A stretch of 50,857 nucleotides of DNA from Lachnospiraceae bacterium (GCA_900770345.1 CAAGKF010000198.1:1-50857), one strand, 5' to 3'. Positions 6,639-15,966 are shown, numbered from the stretch's first letter. The notes: generated from the sequence alone by a model not told the origin. Made by a program: numbers and translations.

Positions 6639-8438
6639 GTGAAGCAGTTAATCAGACAGACAGATGAAATGTTGAAATTGAACCTGCGCCAGCTGGTGGT
6701 ATTTTTAGGAATGTACCGGCTGGTCGCAGGTACATTCTATATTGGGCTGGTGAATCAGCTTTTGAGGTTCTCTCTGCGCGCGGCGGGGTACAGCTACCTT
6801 ACCGCGGGCAATATGAGGGCCTTTCTTTGGCGCCCTTTGACTCTGATCTGTATATTTGCGGCAGCTGTACCGGGCATGGTTCTCATGGTGGTGGAGACAG
6901 GCGGTCTGATGGCGGCTTATGAGGCTTCTGCCCGACGCAGGACGGTGGATTCCCTGATGATCCTGCGGGAGGCAGTTTCGCAGACGATAAAGCAGCTTCG
7001 GATGAAAAACTGGCAGCTTCTTCTGCTGGCACTGGCGGACTATATCATGATGAATATATGGATCCTTTTTCGCGTGCTGACAAAGGTACGTCCTGTGAAT
7101 TTTGTGATATATGAGATCGCTCAGAATGAGGTGATGAGAGTGATCGTTCCTGTGCTTGCGGCAGCGCTGGCAATTTTCACGATTCCTGCGATGCTGGTGT
7201 TTTTTGCCTGTATGTCCGAAGGAAAAACCTTTAGAGAGGGTGTAAGGCGCAGTCGGGAACTTATGAAGGGAAGATGGCCGGCAGCTCTGAAGCTTCTTTT
7301 GTTTGTAAATGCTGTCCTGCTGGGGATAATGGTGCTTCTTTATATTGTAATTGTGGCGATCTCTGCTATACTGGTAACCATATTCGTGCAGAAGTATGTG
7401 GCTCTGGCGGCGCTTACGGCTGTATGCGGGCGACTGGAGCTGGCGATGCTTTTTATCGGCGCGTTCCTGACTGTCATGGCGGATTTTGGTGCGCTGACGG
7501 TGATCTATCATCAGTTTGATGCCAGAAGCCGCCGGGGAGGCTCCTGGGATTTTTCTCTTTCTATTCATGGCCATGTAAAGCGAAAATGGTTTCTGGCTGC
7601 TACAGGAGCGCTGGCAGGAGCTGGTCTGTTCATGATAGCTGATATGGTCTGCAATGGTCCATCGGATGAGTGGTCTCTGCTGGGGCAGACAGAGATCACA
7701 GCCCATCGGGGAAGCTGTCAGGTGGCTCCGGAGAATACGGTCGCCTCTCTGGAGGCTGCCATAGAGGAAATGGCAGATTTCTGCGAGATCGATGTGCGGA
7801 CAACCTCGGACGGAGCGGTGATACTCTGCCATGATCCCAATGTAAAGCGGGTGGCGGGGGTGGACCGCAGAATAGAGGATATGACCAGCGAAGAGGTTGG
7901 AAGCCTGGATGCGGGATATTATTTTCCGGGGACGGAGAAGGAGAATTTTGCGACTCTGGAGCAGGCTCTGGAGGTCTGTAAGGGACGGATAAGGCTGAAT
8001 ATTGAGCTGAAAAATGTAGGGGATCAGACGGAGCTTCCGGAGTATACGGCAGCTCTTGTAAAAGAATTCGGTATGGAGGATCAGTGTGTGATCACCTCCT
8101 CGAAGCTAGGCTATCTGGAGAGAGTAAAGGATTTTGCCCCGGATCTGAAGACAGGCTATATCCTGCCGGCGGCTTACGGAAAATATTATGAAAATGAAGT
8201 CATTGATTTTATCAGTATCCGTTCCGGCTTTGTCGACCGCCAGCTGGTGGAGGCAGCCCATGAAAAGGGAAAAGGCGTTCATGTGTGGACGGTCAACAGC
8301 AAGACAGAGCTGGAGCGGATGAAAATGGTGGGTGCGGATAATATTATTACCGATTATCCGGCCAGAGCCCGGGAAATACTTTATCGCGAGGAAGCGACAG
8401 AAACTCTTCTGGAGTATCTGCAGATGCTGCTGCGTTAA
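6639..8438 (+). CDS. Membrane-anchored glycerophosphodiester phosphodiesterase
   Basis: A 599-residue fusion. Residues about 1-340 form a membrane domain with six or more hydrophobic segments, of the type found N-terminal to GDPD enzymes. Residues about 350-590 are the GDPD TIM-barrel. Its catalytic His-Arg is at ITAHRGS (H356), followed by APENT, the metal ligands in EIDVRTTSDG, and the second catalytic His in CHDPN. It hydrolyses glycerophosphodiesters to glycerol-3-phosphate and an alcohol, possibly acting on lipid or lipoteichoic-acid breakdown products at the membrane. The reported start is GTG, and the first ATG is 30 bp downstream. Neither has a strong ribosome site, so the exact N-terminus is uncertain. 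Confidence 0.88.
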   Translation: MKQLIRQTDEMLKLNLRQLVVFLGMYRLVAGTFYIGLVNQLLRFSLRAAGYSYLTAGNMRAFLWRPLTLICIFAAAVPGMVLMVVETGGLMAAYEASARRRTVDSLMILREAVSQTIKQLRMKNWQLLLLALADYIMMNIWILFRVLTKVRPVNFVIYEIAQNEVMRVIVPVLAAALAIFTIPAMLVFFACMSEGKTFREGVRRSRELMKGRWPAALKLLLFVNAVLLGIMVLLYIVIVAISAILVTIFVQKYVALAALTAVCGRLELAMLFIGAFLTVMADFGALTVIYHQFDARSRRGGSWDFSLSIHGHVKRKWFLAATGALAGAGLFMIADMVCNGPSDEWSLLGQTEITAHRGSCQVAPENTVASLEAAIEEMADFCEIDVRTTSDGAVILCHDPNVKRVAGVDRRIEDMTSEEVGSLDAGYYFPGTEKENFATLEQALEVCKGRIRLNIELKNVGDQTELPEYTAALVKEFGMEDQCVITSSKLGYLERVKDFAPDLKTGYILPAAYGKYYENEVIDFISIRSGFVDRQLVEAAHEKGKGVHVWTVNSKTELERMKMVGADNIITDYPARAREILYREEATETLLEYLQMLLR

Positions 8439-8499
8439 GGAAAAGAGCCGGACAGATGCCGGCGTACTTTGTGAAAACAGGAATTCGGAGGAAATGAAG

Positions 8500-8952
8500 A
8501 TGAGAGCAGTTGTACAGAGAGTGACACATGCCAGTGTTGCGGTGGACGGAGAGGTGCTTGGAAAGATCGGAAAGGGATTTATGATTCTTTTAGGGGTGTC
8601 GGATGAGGATACGAAGGAGCTGGCAGAAAAGCTGGCAGATAAGATCTGCCGTCTGAGGATCTTTGAGGATGAAAATGGGAAGACCAACCTTTCCCTGGCG
8701 GATGTGGACGGAGAGCTTCTGGTCATCAGTCAGTTTACTCTTTACGCGGACTGCCGCAAGGGCAACCGTCCCAGCTTTATAAAGGCGGGAGCGCCGCAGA
8801 TGGCAGATGAGCTGTATGAGCACTTTATGGAGCGCTGCAGAAGCCATGTAAAGAAGGTGGAGAAGGGACGTTTCGGAGCGGATATGAAGGTTGAACTGTT
8901 AAATGACGGACCTTTTACACTGATGCTGGACAGCAATGAATTGTTTAAGTAA
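8500..8952 (+). CDS. dtd: D-aminoacyl-tRNA deacylase
   Basis: A 150-residue protein that removes D-amino acids from mischarged tRNA. It starts with the family signature MRAVVQRV. It carries the two active-site motifs, SQFTLYAD and the C-terminal NDGPFT (usual form NxGPVT), which form the chiral selectivity pocket across the dimer. Length is normal for the family. The open frame continues upstream, but GGAGG 8 bp before this ATG and the conserved N-terminus fix the start. It is part of a plus-strand run with the GDPD and DUF3783 genes. Confidence 0.95.
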   Translation: MRAVVQRVTHASVAVDGEVLGKIGKGFMILLGVSDEDTKELAEKLADKICRLRIFEDENGKTNLSLADVDGELLVISQFTLYADCRKGNRPSFIKAGAPQMADELYEHFMERCRSHVKKVEKGRFGADMKVELLNDGPFTLMLDSNELFK

Positions 8953-8980
8953 GGCGGAACGGACAGGAGGATAGAAAAGA

Positions 8981-9430
8981 ATGACCAGAATGATGGAAAT
9001 GGTGCTGTACTATAATCCGGGGAAACCGGAAACCATGAAGCATGTGGGCATGATGAAAAGCGTGCTGGTGCGCATGGGAGTGAGGATACGGAATATTTCA
9101 CCGGATCAGGTGCTTGAAAAGGTGGGATTTCTGGCGGGACTGGAAGGCTATGAGGAAGCGGGAAGCGGCGCGGAAGACGGAAACGGAGCAGAATCCGGGG
9201 CAGACGCGGAGAAACAAAAGCTTCCGGTGATTCCGGAGCAGGTGCTGGTATTAAAAGGCTTTTCCGGCAGCCGTATTGATGAACTCCTTCTGAACCTGAG
9301 GAAAGCAGGGGTGCCGAAGATCAACCTGAAGGCGGTGCTGACGGAGCATAACAGCGGCTGGACCTTTTATCAGTTATATCAGGAGCTGAGCGAAGAGCAT
9401 CAGGCCATGACGGCGGGGAAAGGAAAATGA
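8981..9430 (+). CDS. DUF3783-domain protein
   Basis: A 149-residue protein of unknown function. Residues about 1-50 and 80-140 form the conserved parts. The second contains LVLKGFSGSRIDELLLNLRKAGVPKINLKAVLT, shortened here to its recognisable core GFSGSRIDELL. Between them lies an acidic, Gly/Ala-rich linker (about 58-75) of low complexity. DUF3783 proteins are common in Lachnospiraceae and have no assigned activity. GGAGGA precedes the start. The stop overlaps the next start by 4 bp (ATGA), so translation is coupled to the VWA-like gene. Confidence 0.8.
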   Translation: MTRMMEMVLYYNPGKPETMKHVGMMKSVLVRMGVRIRNISPDQVLEKVGFLAGLEGYEEAGSGAEDGNGAESGADAEKQKLPVIPEQVLVLKGFSGSRIDELLLNLRKAGVPKINLKAVLTEHNSGWTFYQLYQELSEEHQAMTAGKGK

Positions 9431-10797
9431 CGGATCCGACCAGACAGCGGCAGCTGGAGGAGCTGGATCAGGTAGAGCTGTGTGTCAGGATCCTCTGTCA
9501 GGCCAGAAGTGAATTGTATGTAAATATGCGCTTCCTGGATGTGTCCCTGAGCAGCCTGGGCTTTGAGGCTGACTGGAGCCGGCCGGGACTGGCAGTGGAC
9601 GGAAGCGTTATCCGGTATGGGCCGGATTATCTGCTGAATCTTTACCGGAAGGGCCGTGTGTGTGTGAATAGGGCTTACCTGCATATGGTTTTTCACTGTC
9701 TGTTCTGCCATATGTATACCAGAAAAGGGCGCGACAGGGAATACTGGGATCTGGCCTGCGATATTGCCATGGAGTCCGTGATCGACGGACTTTATCAGAA
9801 ATGTGTTCATGTGCCTCAGAGCGCTCTGCGCCGGGAAACCTATCTGAGGATCGGAAAAGCGCTGGCGTCTGCCAATGGTTCAGGTGAGGGGTCTCACGCG
9901 AAATCTCCGGCCCGTCCGGCTGTTCTTACGGCGGAAAGAGTTTACCGTGTGCTTTGTGAGATGAAGATGCCGGAAAAGCGTCTGCGGCTTCTGCAGGCGG
10001 AATTTGCGGTGGACAGCCATGATCTGTGGGAGCAGGAGGAAGATCCGAGACAGGCCATGACCCGGCAGAACCGGTGGAATGACAACCGGGAAAAGATGGA
10101 GACAGAGATGGAAACGGGTTCCGAGGATGTCTCGGAAGAAAATGGAAGTCTCCTGGATTCTCTGCAGGTTGAGAACAGGGAGCAGTATGATTACCGGCAG
10201 TTTTTAAGGAAATTCGCGGTACTGCGGGAAGAGATGCAGGTGGATCCGGATTCCTTTGACTATGCATTTTATACCTTCGGTCTTTCTCTTTACGGAAATA
10301 TGCCTCTCATAGAGCCTCTGGAATCAAAGGAGGTATGCAGAATAGAGGATTTTGTTATTGTGATCGATACCTCTATGTCCTGCTCCGGTGATCTGGTGGA
10401 GCGTTTTCTGGAGGAGACCTATGATGTGCTTTCGGAGTCGGAAAGCTATTTCCGGAAGATCCGTGTACACATCATACAGTGCGATGACAAGGTTCAGTCC
10501 GATGTGACGATCACCGGCAGTGAGGAGCTGGCTGCTTACATGGAGCATTTTCAGATACAGGGATACGGGGGGACGGATTTCAGGCCGGCCTTTGAGTATG
10601 TGAACGGTCTGCGGGCACGGCGGGAGGTGACAGACCTGCGGGGACTGATCTATTTTACCGACGGAAAGGGAATCTATCCGGTTCAGGCGCCGCCCTATGA
10701 TGCGGCCTTTGTGTTTGTGGAGAATATGTTTTCCGATGAATCGGTTCCGCCCTGGGCCATGAAGGTGGTGTTGGAGGAGGATTTATATGAATATTAA
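9427..10797 (+). CDS. VWA-like protein with degenerate metallopeptidase domain (DUF2201 type)
   Basis: A 456-residue protein. The N-terminal part (about 20-200) resembles the DUF2201 putative metallopeptidase fold, with HMVFHCLFCH at residues 86-95. The catalytic Glu expected in an HExxH motif is Met here, so peptidase activity is doubtful. The middle (200-245) is charged and probably flexible. The C-terminal VWA-like domain starts near 305 and keeps a MIDAS-type DTSMS (residue 314 on) and a later GGTDF. Such proteins pair with MoxR AAA+ ATPases, and that gene follows with an 11-bp overlap. A role in metal-dependent complex assembly is inferred. Confidence 0.82.
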   Translation: MTDPTRQRQLEELDQVELCVRILCQARSELYVNMRFLDVSLSSLGFEADWSRPGLAVDGSVIRYGPDYLLNLYRKGRVCVNRAYLHMVFHCLFCHMYTRKGRDREYWDLACDIAMESVIDGLYQKCVHVPQSALRRETYLRIGKALASANGSGEGSHAKSPARPAVLTAERVYRVLCEMKMPEKRLRLLQAEFAVDSHDLWEQEEDPRQAMTRQNRWNDNREKMETEMETGSEDVSEENGSLLDSLQVENREQYDYRQFLRKFAVLREEMQVDPDSFDYAFYTFGLSLYGNMPLIEPLESKEVCRIEDFVIVIDTSMSCSGDLVERFLEETYDVLSESESYFRKIRVHIIQCDDKVQSDVTITGSEELAAYMEHFQIQGYGGTDFRPAFEYVNGLRARREVTDLRGLIYFTDGKGIYPVQAPPYDAAFVFVENMFSDESVPPWAMKVVLEEDLYEY

Positions 10798-12346
10798 ACG
10801 TGCGAAGGAAGAAATAAAGGACACGATAGAGGCTTATCTTTTGAAGGATGACTGCGGAGAGTATGTCATTCCGTCCATCAGACAGCGTCCGGTGCTGCTG
10901 ATCGGGCCTCCCGGTGTGGGAAAGACCCAGATCATGGAGCAGATCGCCAGGGAATGTGAGATCGGTCTGGTGGCCTATACCATTACTCACCATACGCGTC
11001 AGAGTGCGGTGGGCCTGCCTTTTATTGAGCGGAAGCGGTACGGGGAGAAGGAATATGCGGTGACGGAATATACCATGAGCGAGATCGTGGCCTCCATTTA
11101 TGACCGGATCGAAGACACTGGCTTAAAGGAAGGGATCCTGTTTATCGATGAGATTAACTGCGTGTCGGAAACGCTGGCGCCTACCATGCTGCAGTTTCTG
11201 CAGTGCAAGACCTTCGGCAGTCATCATATTCCGGAGGGCTGGATTATTGTGGCGGCGGGAAATCCGCCGGAATACAACAAGTCGGTTCGTGAGTTTGATG
11301 TGGTGACCCTTGACCGTATCAAGAGAATTACGGTGGAGCCGGATTTCGGCGTCTGGAAGGAATATGCCTATGATCAGAACATCCATTCGGCCATCATTTC
11401 CTATCTGGGGATCAAAACCCAGAACTTCTGCCAGATCGAGACGACGGTGGACGGAAAGCGATTTGCCACGCCCAGAGGCTGGGAGGATCTGTCCCAGCTG
11501 ATACAGGTGTATGAGGATCTGGGGAAGAAAGCGGACCGGGAGGTAGTGGGGCAGTATATCCAGCATCCCAGGATCGCCAAGGATTTTGCCAATTATCTGG
11601 AGCTGTATTATAAATATCAGAATGAATATCAGGTGGAAGAGATACTGGCGGGAACCATAAGGGAAGAGCTGTGTGACCGGATCGCCAGGGCGCCGTTTGA
11701 TGAGCGTCTCAGTGTGACCGGTCTGCTGCTTTCCAGGCTGACGGACGGGTTTAAGGAGCTCAGGCGCCAAAACGGCCGGATGGAGCTTCTGATGGAGCAG
11801 ATGAAGCAGTTCCATCGGGAACTGACGGAAGACGGCGGGAAGAAGACAGAGACGCTGACAGAGACGTCGACAGGGACAATGGCAGAGATGTCAGCCGGGA
11901 CACCGGCAGATATACTGGAGCGTGTAAACGCCCGGCTGGAGGAGCTTCGCCGGAGAAGAAAGAACAGCGGCCTTCTCACCAGAACGGATGACAGAAGATA
12001 CCGTCAGGTGGAAGCTGTTGTGGAAGGCTATGTACAGCAGCTGCGGGCGGAGTTTGTCACGGAGGCGGATGCCGCATGGCAGTGGATCCGCGAGCGGTTT
12101 ATGAAGGAAAGCGACGCCTACGAGGAAATGAAGGAAGCCTGCGGGCAGCAGCTGGAGCATGCCTTTGATTTTATGGAAGCTGCCTTTGGCGGCAGTCAGG
12201 AGATGGTGATCTTTGTGACGGAGCTGAATACCGGAGAGGCCAGTGTGGAGTTTCTGAAGGAATACGAGTGCGAGAGATACTACCATTATAATAAAGAGCT
12301 GCTGTTTGATGAGCAGGAGATGGGAATACAGAAGAAGCTGAGGTAG
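10787..12346 (+). CDS. MoxR-type AAA+ ATPase
   Basis: A 519-residue ATPase. Walker A is GPPGVGKT (40-47) and Walker B is ILFIDE (117-122), followed by a sensor-like AAGNPPEYN. The AAA+ core covers about 30-290. The C-terminal extension is long, with helical stretches and a Thr/Ala/Glu low-complexity insert near 350-375. MoxR proteins act with VWA partners as chaperone-like machines, for example in metal insertion or complex maturation. The overlap with the VWA-like gene supports that pairing. No obvious client enzyme is adjacent: the next gene is a sigma-54 regulator with its own system. Confidence 0.87.
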   Translation: MNIKRAKEEIKDTIEAYLLKDDCGEYVIPSIRQRPVLLIGPPGVGKTQIMEQIARECEIGLVAYTITHHTRQSAVGLPFIERKRYGEKEYAVTEYTMSEIVASIYDRIEDTGLKEGILFIDEINCVSETLAPTMLQFLQCKTFGSHHIPEGWIIVAAGNPPEYNKSVREFDVVTLDRIKRITVEPDFGVWKEYAYDQNIHSAIISYLGIKTQNFCQIETTVDGKRFATPRGWEDLSQLIQVYEDLGKKADREVVGQYIQHPRIAKDFANYLELYYKYQNEYQVEEILAGTIREELCDRIARAPFDERLSVTGLLLSRLTDGFKELRRQNGRMELLMEQMKQFHRELTEDGGKKTETLTETSTGTMAEMSAGTPADILERVNARLEELRRRRKNSGLLTRTDDRRYRQVEAVVEGYVQQLRAEFVTEADAAWQWIRERFMKESDAYEEMKEACGQQLEHAFDFMEAAFGGSQEMVIFVTELNTGEASVEFLKEYECERYYHYNKELLFDEQEMGIQKKLR

Positions 12347-12368
12347 AGAAAGAAGCGGGGGAGCCAAA

Positions 12369-14495
12369 GTGAAAAAACAGATTTCCGTTATAGCATTGAT
12401 TCCAAGATCGAGCCGGTATTATGCTGCCCAGGTTCAGGAGCTGTTTGGGAACGTGGCGGAGGTCCGCTCCTACAGTACCAGCGACCGGTCGGTGGAGAAG
12501 GTGGGGGCGTCGGATCTGTATCTTGTTTCCACGGATGCGTTTGAGGAGGACGAAGCGCGCCAGTATGTGCCGGCAGACGGTCAGGTTGTGGAGATTCAGG
12601 TAACTTATCCAAGGAGTGTGATCCAGGAGTTAAAGAAGATACCGAGAGGTACAAGAGTCCTTTTTGTCAATGCCACTCACCAGATGGCCAGAGAAGCGGT
12701 AACTCAGCTGGAGCAGCTGGGGGTCAGCCAGGTGCGCTTTATTCCCTACGGGCCGGACACGGTCAGCGGAGGTCATATGGAGCAGCCGCCTGCCCAGTTC
12801 TGGGATGAGGTGGATATGGTGGTTACGCCGGATGAAGAATCCTTTGTGCCGTCGGGAAGCAAAAAGATCCTTAATATCGGTCACCGCCCCTGCACGTCCG
12901 GCACCATGATCGAAGCGGCTATCCGCCTGGGGATGGAGGAGCTTCTGGAGGAAAAGCGTTTCCAGAATTATATGAAGTCAATGTCTACGGAAAATTACAG
13001 CTTTGAGCAGATGTTTCTGCGGTCTCAGAAGCTGGAAAGCCGTTTCGATCTGCTGCTGGAGATCCTGGATGAGGGAATGATAGGGGTCAATGAAAAAGGC
13101 GAGATATTTGCCTGCAATCAGAAGGCCAGGGAGATCACCGGGATCCGCTCGGGGCTGATCATAGGACAGCAGGGAGAGCGGATATTCCCTTATATTCCCT
13201 TCCATGCCTGTATGAAGGAAAAGACCATGCGTCCGGCCCGGCTGATCCGTATCGGCGCTGCCAATATTAATATGACGGTGGCTCCTGTTCTGCGCCACGG
13301 AGAATGCATCGGAGCTTTCGCCACGCTGCAGCTGTTCAGTGAGCTGGAGAGGAGGCAGAACGAGCTGCGCAGCCAGCTGCTGCATAAGGGGTATCGGGCG
13401 AAATACTGTTTCGAGGATGTGATCGGCTGTTCCCAGGCCATTGAAAAGACGAAGGCGATCCTGCGGCGGATGGCAGCTACGGAATCTCCCGTTCTGCTGA
13501 TCGGGGAGACGGGAACGGGAAAAGAACTGTTTGCTCATGCGGTTCATCAGGCATCCGGGCGCAGCGGCGGCCCTTTTGTGGCTATTAATGTGGCGGCTAT
13601 GCCGGAAAATCTTCTGGAGAGTGAGCTTTTCGGATATGAGGACGGCGCCTTTACCGGAGCCAAGAAGGGCGGAAGACCGGGACTGTTTGAATTCGCTCAC
13701 AAGGGAACGCTGTTTCTGGATGAGGTGGAAGGAATGAGCCAGGCCATGCAGGTGAAGCTTCTGCGGGTGCTTCAGGAGAGGGAGATCATGCGCGTGGGCG
13801 GAAACCAGATCATCAACGTGGATGTGCGGCTGGTGGCGGCCACAAATGAATCTCTGGAGGATATGGTGGAGAAGGGAACCTTCCGCCGGGATCTGTACTA
13901 CCGTCTGAATACCCTCCCGGCACTGATCCCTCCTCTCAGGGAGCGGGGAGACGATATCCTTCTGCTGATGGATAATTTCCGCAGGCAGACAGGAGGAAGC
14001 TTTGAACTGTCGGAAGAAGTCCGCAGCCTGTTTCTGCACTACCGGTGGCCGGGAAATATCAGAGAGCTGCGGAATGTTGTGGAATATTTAAGCTTTACAG
14101 GGCAGCGGAAGGTAGGGATAGAAGACCTGCCGGCAACCTTTATGCGTTCCATGCAGAAGGAAATTACCGGATTTGTGCCCGGGGAATATATGCCGCGGGA
14201 GAGCGTGACGCAGAGGAGTACGCTGCAGATGCCGGATACAGCCGGGCCGGAATTCTGGTTTGTTCTGGAGCAGCTTTACCGGGCATCCCAGCAGGGGACC
14301 CTGATCGGAAGAGAAGCAATATTGTCAGAGGCCAGGAGGCAGTATATTCCTTTGTCGCAGAAGGAAGTGAGAGATATTCTCGGACAGATGGCCGGTGACG
14401 GTCTGATCAAGATGAACAGGGGCAGGGGAGGAAGCCGGCTCATGCCTGCGGGACGGAGTCTGTGGGAAGCCTACAGGACCAAAAAGCAGTGCTGA
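12369..14495 (+). CDS. Sigma-54-dependent activator with PrpR-like sensor domain
   Basis: A 708-residue bacterial enhancer-binding protein. Residues about 5-195 resemble the PrpR N-terminal ligand-binding domain and about 225-325 form a PAS-like domain. Residues 345-585 are the sigma-54 AAA+ module: Walker A GETGTGKE (379-386), the sigma-54 contact loop GAFTGA (426-431), and Walker B LFLDEVE. The C-terminus looks like a winged-helix segment rather than a plain Fis helix. Start is GTG with GGGGGAG upstream. An exact -24/-12 promoter and three 9-bp repeats lie just downstream, so it should drive the PatB-AbgT-M24-CoADR operon. The inducer is unknown. Confidence 0.93.
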   Translation: MKKQISVIALIPRSSRYYAAQVQELFGNVAEVRSYSTSDRSVEKVGASDLYLVSTDAFEEDEARQYVPADGQVVEIQVTYPRSVIQELKKIPRGTRVLFVNATHQMAREAVTQLEQLGVSQVRFIPYGPDTVSGGHMEQPPAQFWDEVDMVVTPDEESFVPSGSKKILNIGHRPCTSGTMIEAAIRLGMEELLEEKRFQNYMKSMSTENYSFEQMFLRSQKLESRFDLLLEILDEGMIGVNEKGEIFACNQKAREITGIRSGLIIGQQGERIFPYIPFHACMKEKTMRPARLIRIGAANINMTVAPVLRHGECIGAFATLQLFSELERRQNELRSQLLHKGYRAKYCFEDVIGCSQAIEKTKAILRRMAATESPVLLIGETGTGKELFAHAVHQASGRSGGPFVAINVAAMPENLLESELFGYEDGAFTGAKKGGRPGLFEFAHKGTLFLDEVEGMSQAMQVKLLRVLQEREIMRVGGNQIINVDVRLVAATNESLEDMVEKGTFRRDLYYRLNTLPALIPPLRERGDDILLLMDNFRRQTGGSFELSEEVRSLFLHYRWPGNIRELRNVVEYLSFTGQRKVGIEDLPATFMRSMQKEITGFVPGEYMPRESVTQRSTLQMPDTAGPEFWFVLEQLYRASQQGTLIGREAILSEARRQYIPLSQKEVRDILGQMAGDGLIKMNRGRGGSRLMPAGRSLWEAYRTKKQC

Positions 14496-14507
14496 TGGAT
14501 TAATCTG

Positions 14508-14534
14508 AAATAACCAAAACAACCAATTTAACCA
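14508..14534 (+). promoter_or_regulatory. Candidate upstream activator sites, three 9-bp repeats
   Basis: Three contiguous, in-phase copies of AWWYAACCA end at 14516, 14525 and 14534, immediately after the activator's stop codon and 95 bp before the -24 box. Position and repetition fit enhancer sites for the adjacent sigma-54 activator; binding itself is inferred. Confidence 0.5.
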
Positions 14535-14560
14535 TAATAAACATATATAACCCAATGCAT

Positions 14561-14614
14561 AAATGAGGGCCCTGTCGGCGCATCAACGCAAATTCAAGGA
14601 AAACCCTCATTTTT
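14561..14614 (+). terminator. Terminator-like hairpin after the activator gene
   Basis: AAATGAGGG (14561-14569) pairs with CCCTCATTT (14604-14612), followed by a short T run. The 34-nt loop is long, so efficiency is doubtful. It lies between the candidate enhancer sites and the sigma-54 promoter. Confidence 0.4.
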
Positions 14615-14629
14615 CCATTTTCTGAATTT

Positions 14630-14645
14630 TGGCACGAAATTTGCT
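14630..14645 (+). promoter_or_regulatory. Sigma-54 (-24/-12) promoter
   Basis: TGGCACGAAATTTGCT matches the RpoN consensus TGGCAC-N5-TTGCW at every defined base, including the invariant GG and GC. It lies 90 bp upstream of the aminotransferase-like gene and directly downstream of a sigma-54 activator gene. Confidence 0.9.
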
Positions 14646-14734
14646 TTATATAAAAGCAGAACTGCGGTTCACCACAGATGAAGCCGCAGAAATAAACAGT
14701 ACTGCTGAGAACAGCAGAGAATGGAAGGGTGCGC

Positions 14735-15904
14735 ATGAAGTATAATTTTGATGAAGTCATTGACCGCAGTCGAAATCGGTCTGCCAAATATGACGAGCGG
14801 AAGAAAAAATTCGGAACGCAGGACGTGATTCCGCTCTGGGTAGCAGACATGGATTTCAGGACTGCGGAGCCGGTGATCGAGGCCTTGAAAAGGCGTGCGG
14901 AGGAAGGCATATGGGGATACACCTCCCGTCCGGATTCCTATTTTGAGGCAGTGTGCGGATGGCAGAAGCGCCGCAACGGGTGGGAGATCGACAAGAGCCT
15001 GATCAGCTTCAGTCTGGGAGTAGTTCCGGCGCTGTCTTCTATGGTGAATGTGTTTACGGAGCCGGGGGACAAGGTGCTGATCCAGACGCCGGTGTATTCC
15101 GAATTTTACGATGTGACGGAGAGCTGGGGCCGGGAAGTAATTGAGAATCACATGGTGGAGAAAGACGGAAAGTGGACCGTGGATCTTGAGGATTTTGAGA
15201 AGAAGGCCGGAGAGGCGAAAATGTTTTTCCTGTGCAGCCCTCACAACCCGCTGGGTATTGTCTGGACCAGAGAAGAGCTGACGAAAATGTGTGAGATCTG
15301 CATTGCCAATGATGTTCTGATCGTATCAGATGAGATTCATTCTGATCTGATCTTCCACGGAAAGAAGCATATTCCTACTGCAGCTCTTTCTCCGGAGATC
15401 GCGGCTCATGTGATCAGCTGTATTTCCGGAACAAAAACCTTTAATCTGGCAGGGCTTCAGGCTTCCGCCACGGTTTTCCCCAACAGGGAATTAAAGGAAA
15501 GGTTTGACAGATTCTGGATGAATCTGGATATCCACCGCAACAATGCCTTCAGCTCCATTGCTATGGAAGTGGCTTTTAACGAAGGGGAAGAATGGCTGGA
15601 GCAGCTTCTGGAATATATTTCCGGAAATTTTGATTTTATACATGATTACTGCAGAGAAAATATTCCTCAGATCAAACCAAACGTCCCGGACGCCACCTAT
15701 CTTGTATGGCTGGACTGCCGTGAACTGGGTATGAGCAATGAGGAGCTGAGGGAATTTATGATCGGGAAGGCGGGTCTGGGACTGAATGAGGGCTGGTCCT
15801 TCGGAAGGAGCCTTTCCGGTTATATGCGTCTCAACGCGGCCTGCCCGCGCAGTGTTCTTGAACAGGCGCTGAAGCAGCTGAAGGAAGCTGTTGATGCAAG
15901 ATAG
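14735..15904 (+). CDS. MalY/PatB-family PLP C-S lyase or aminotransferase
   Basis: A 389-residue fold-type I PLP enzyme. The N-terminus (VIPLWVADMDF) and WGYTSRP are hallmarks of the MalY/PatB branch, whose members cleave cystathionine or cysteine to release a thiol or sulfide, ammonia and a keto acid. SPHNPLG and SDEIHSDL bind the cofactor, and the Schiff-base Lys is in SGTKTFNLAGL. An in-frame GTG lies 6 bp upstream, but the ATG at 14735 sits 5 bp after GGAAGGG and is preferred. First gene of the sigma-54 operon. Beta-lyase activity is favoured over plain transamination by family, not proven. Confidence 0.88.
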   Translation: MKYNFDEVIDRSRNRSAKYDERKKKFGTQDVIPLWVADMDFRTAEPVIEALKRRAEEGIWGYTSRPDSYFEAVCGWQKRRNGWEIDKSLISFSLGVVPALSSMVNVFTEPGDKVLIQTPVYSEFYDVTESWGREVIENHMVEKDGKWTVDLEDFEKKAGEAKMFFLCSPHNPLGIVWTREELTKMCEICIANDVLIVSDEIHSDLIFHGKKHIPTAALSPEIAAHVISCISGTKTFNLAGLQASATVFPNRELKERFDRFWMNLDIHRNNAFSSIAMEVAFNEGEEWLEQLLEYISGNFDFIHDYCRENIPQIKPNVPDATYLVWLDCRELGMSNEELREFMIGKAGLGLNEGWSFGRSLSGYMRLNAACPRSVLEQALKQLKEAVDAR

Positions 15905-15966
15905 ATTATGGGTCCAAGACCCGGATACAAGCGAAAAAATGCTGTAAGATATGGAGGGAATTAGGT

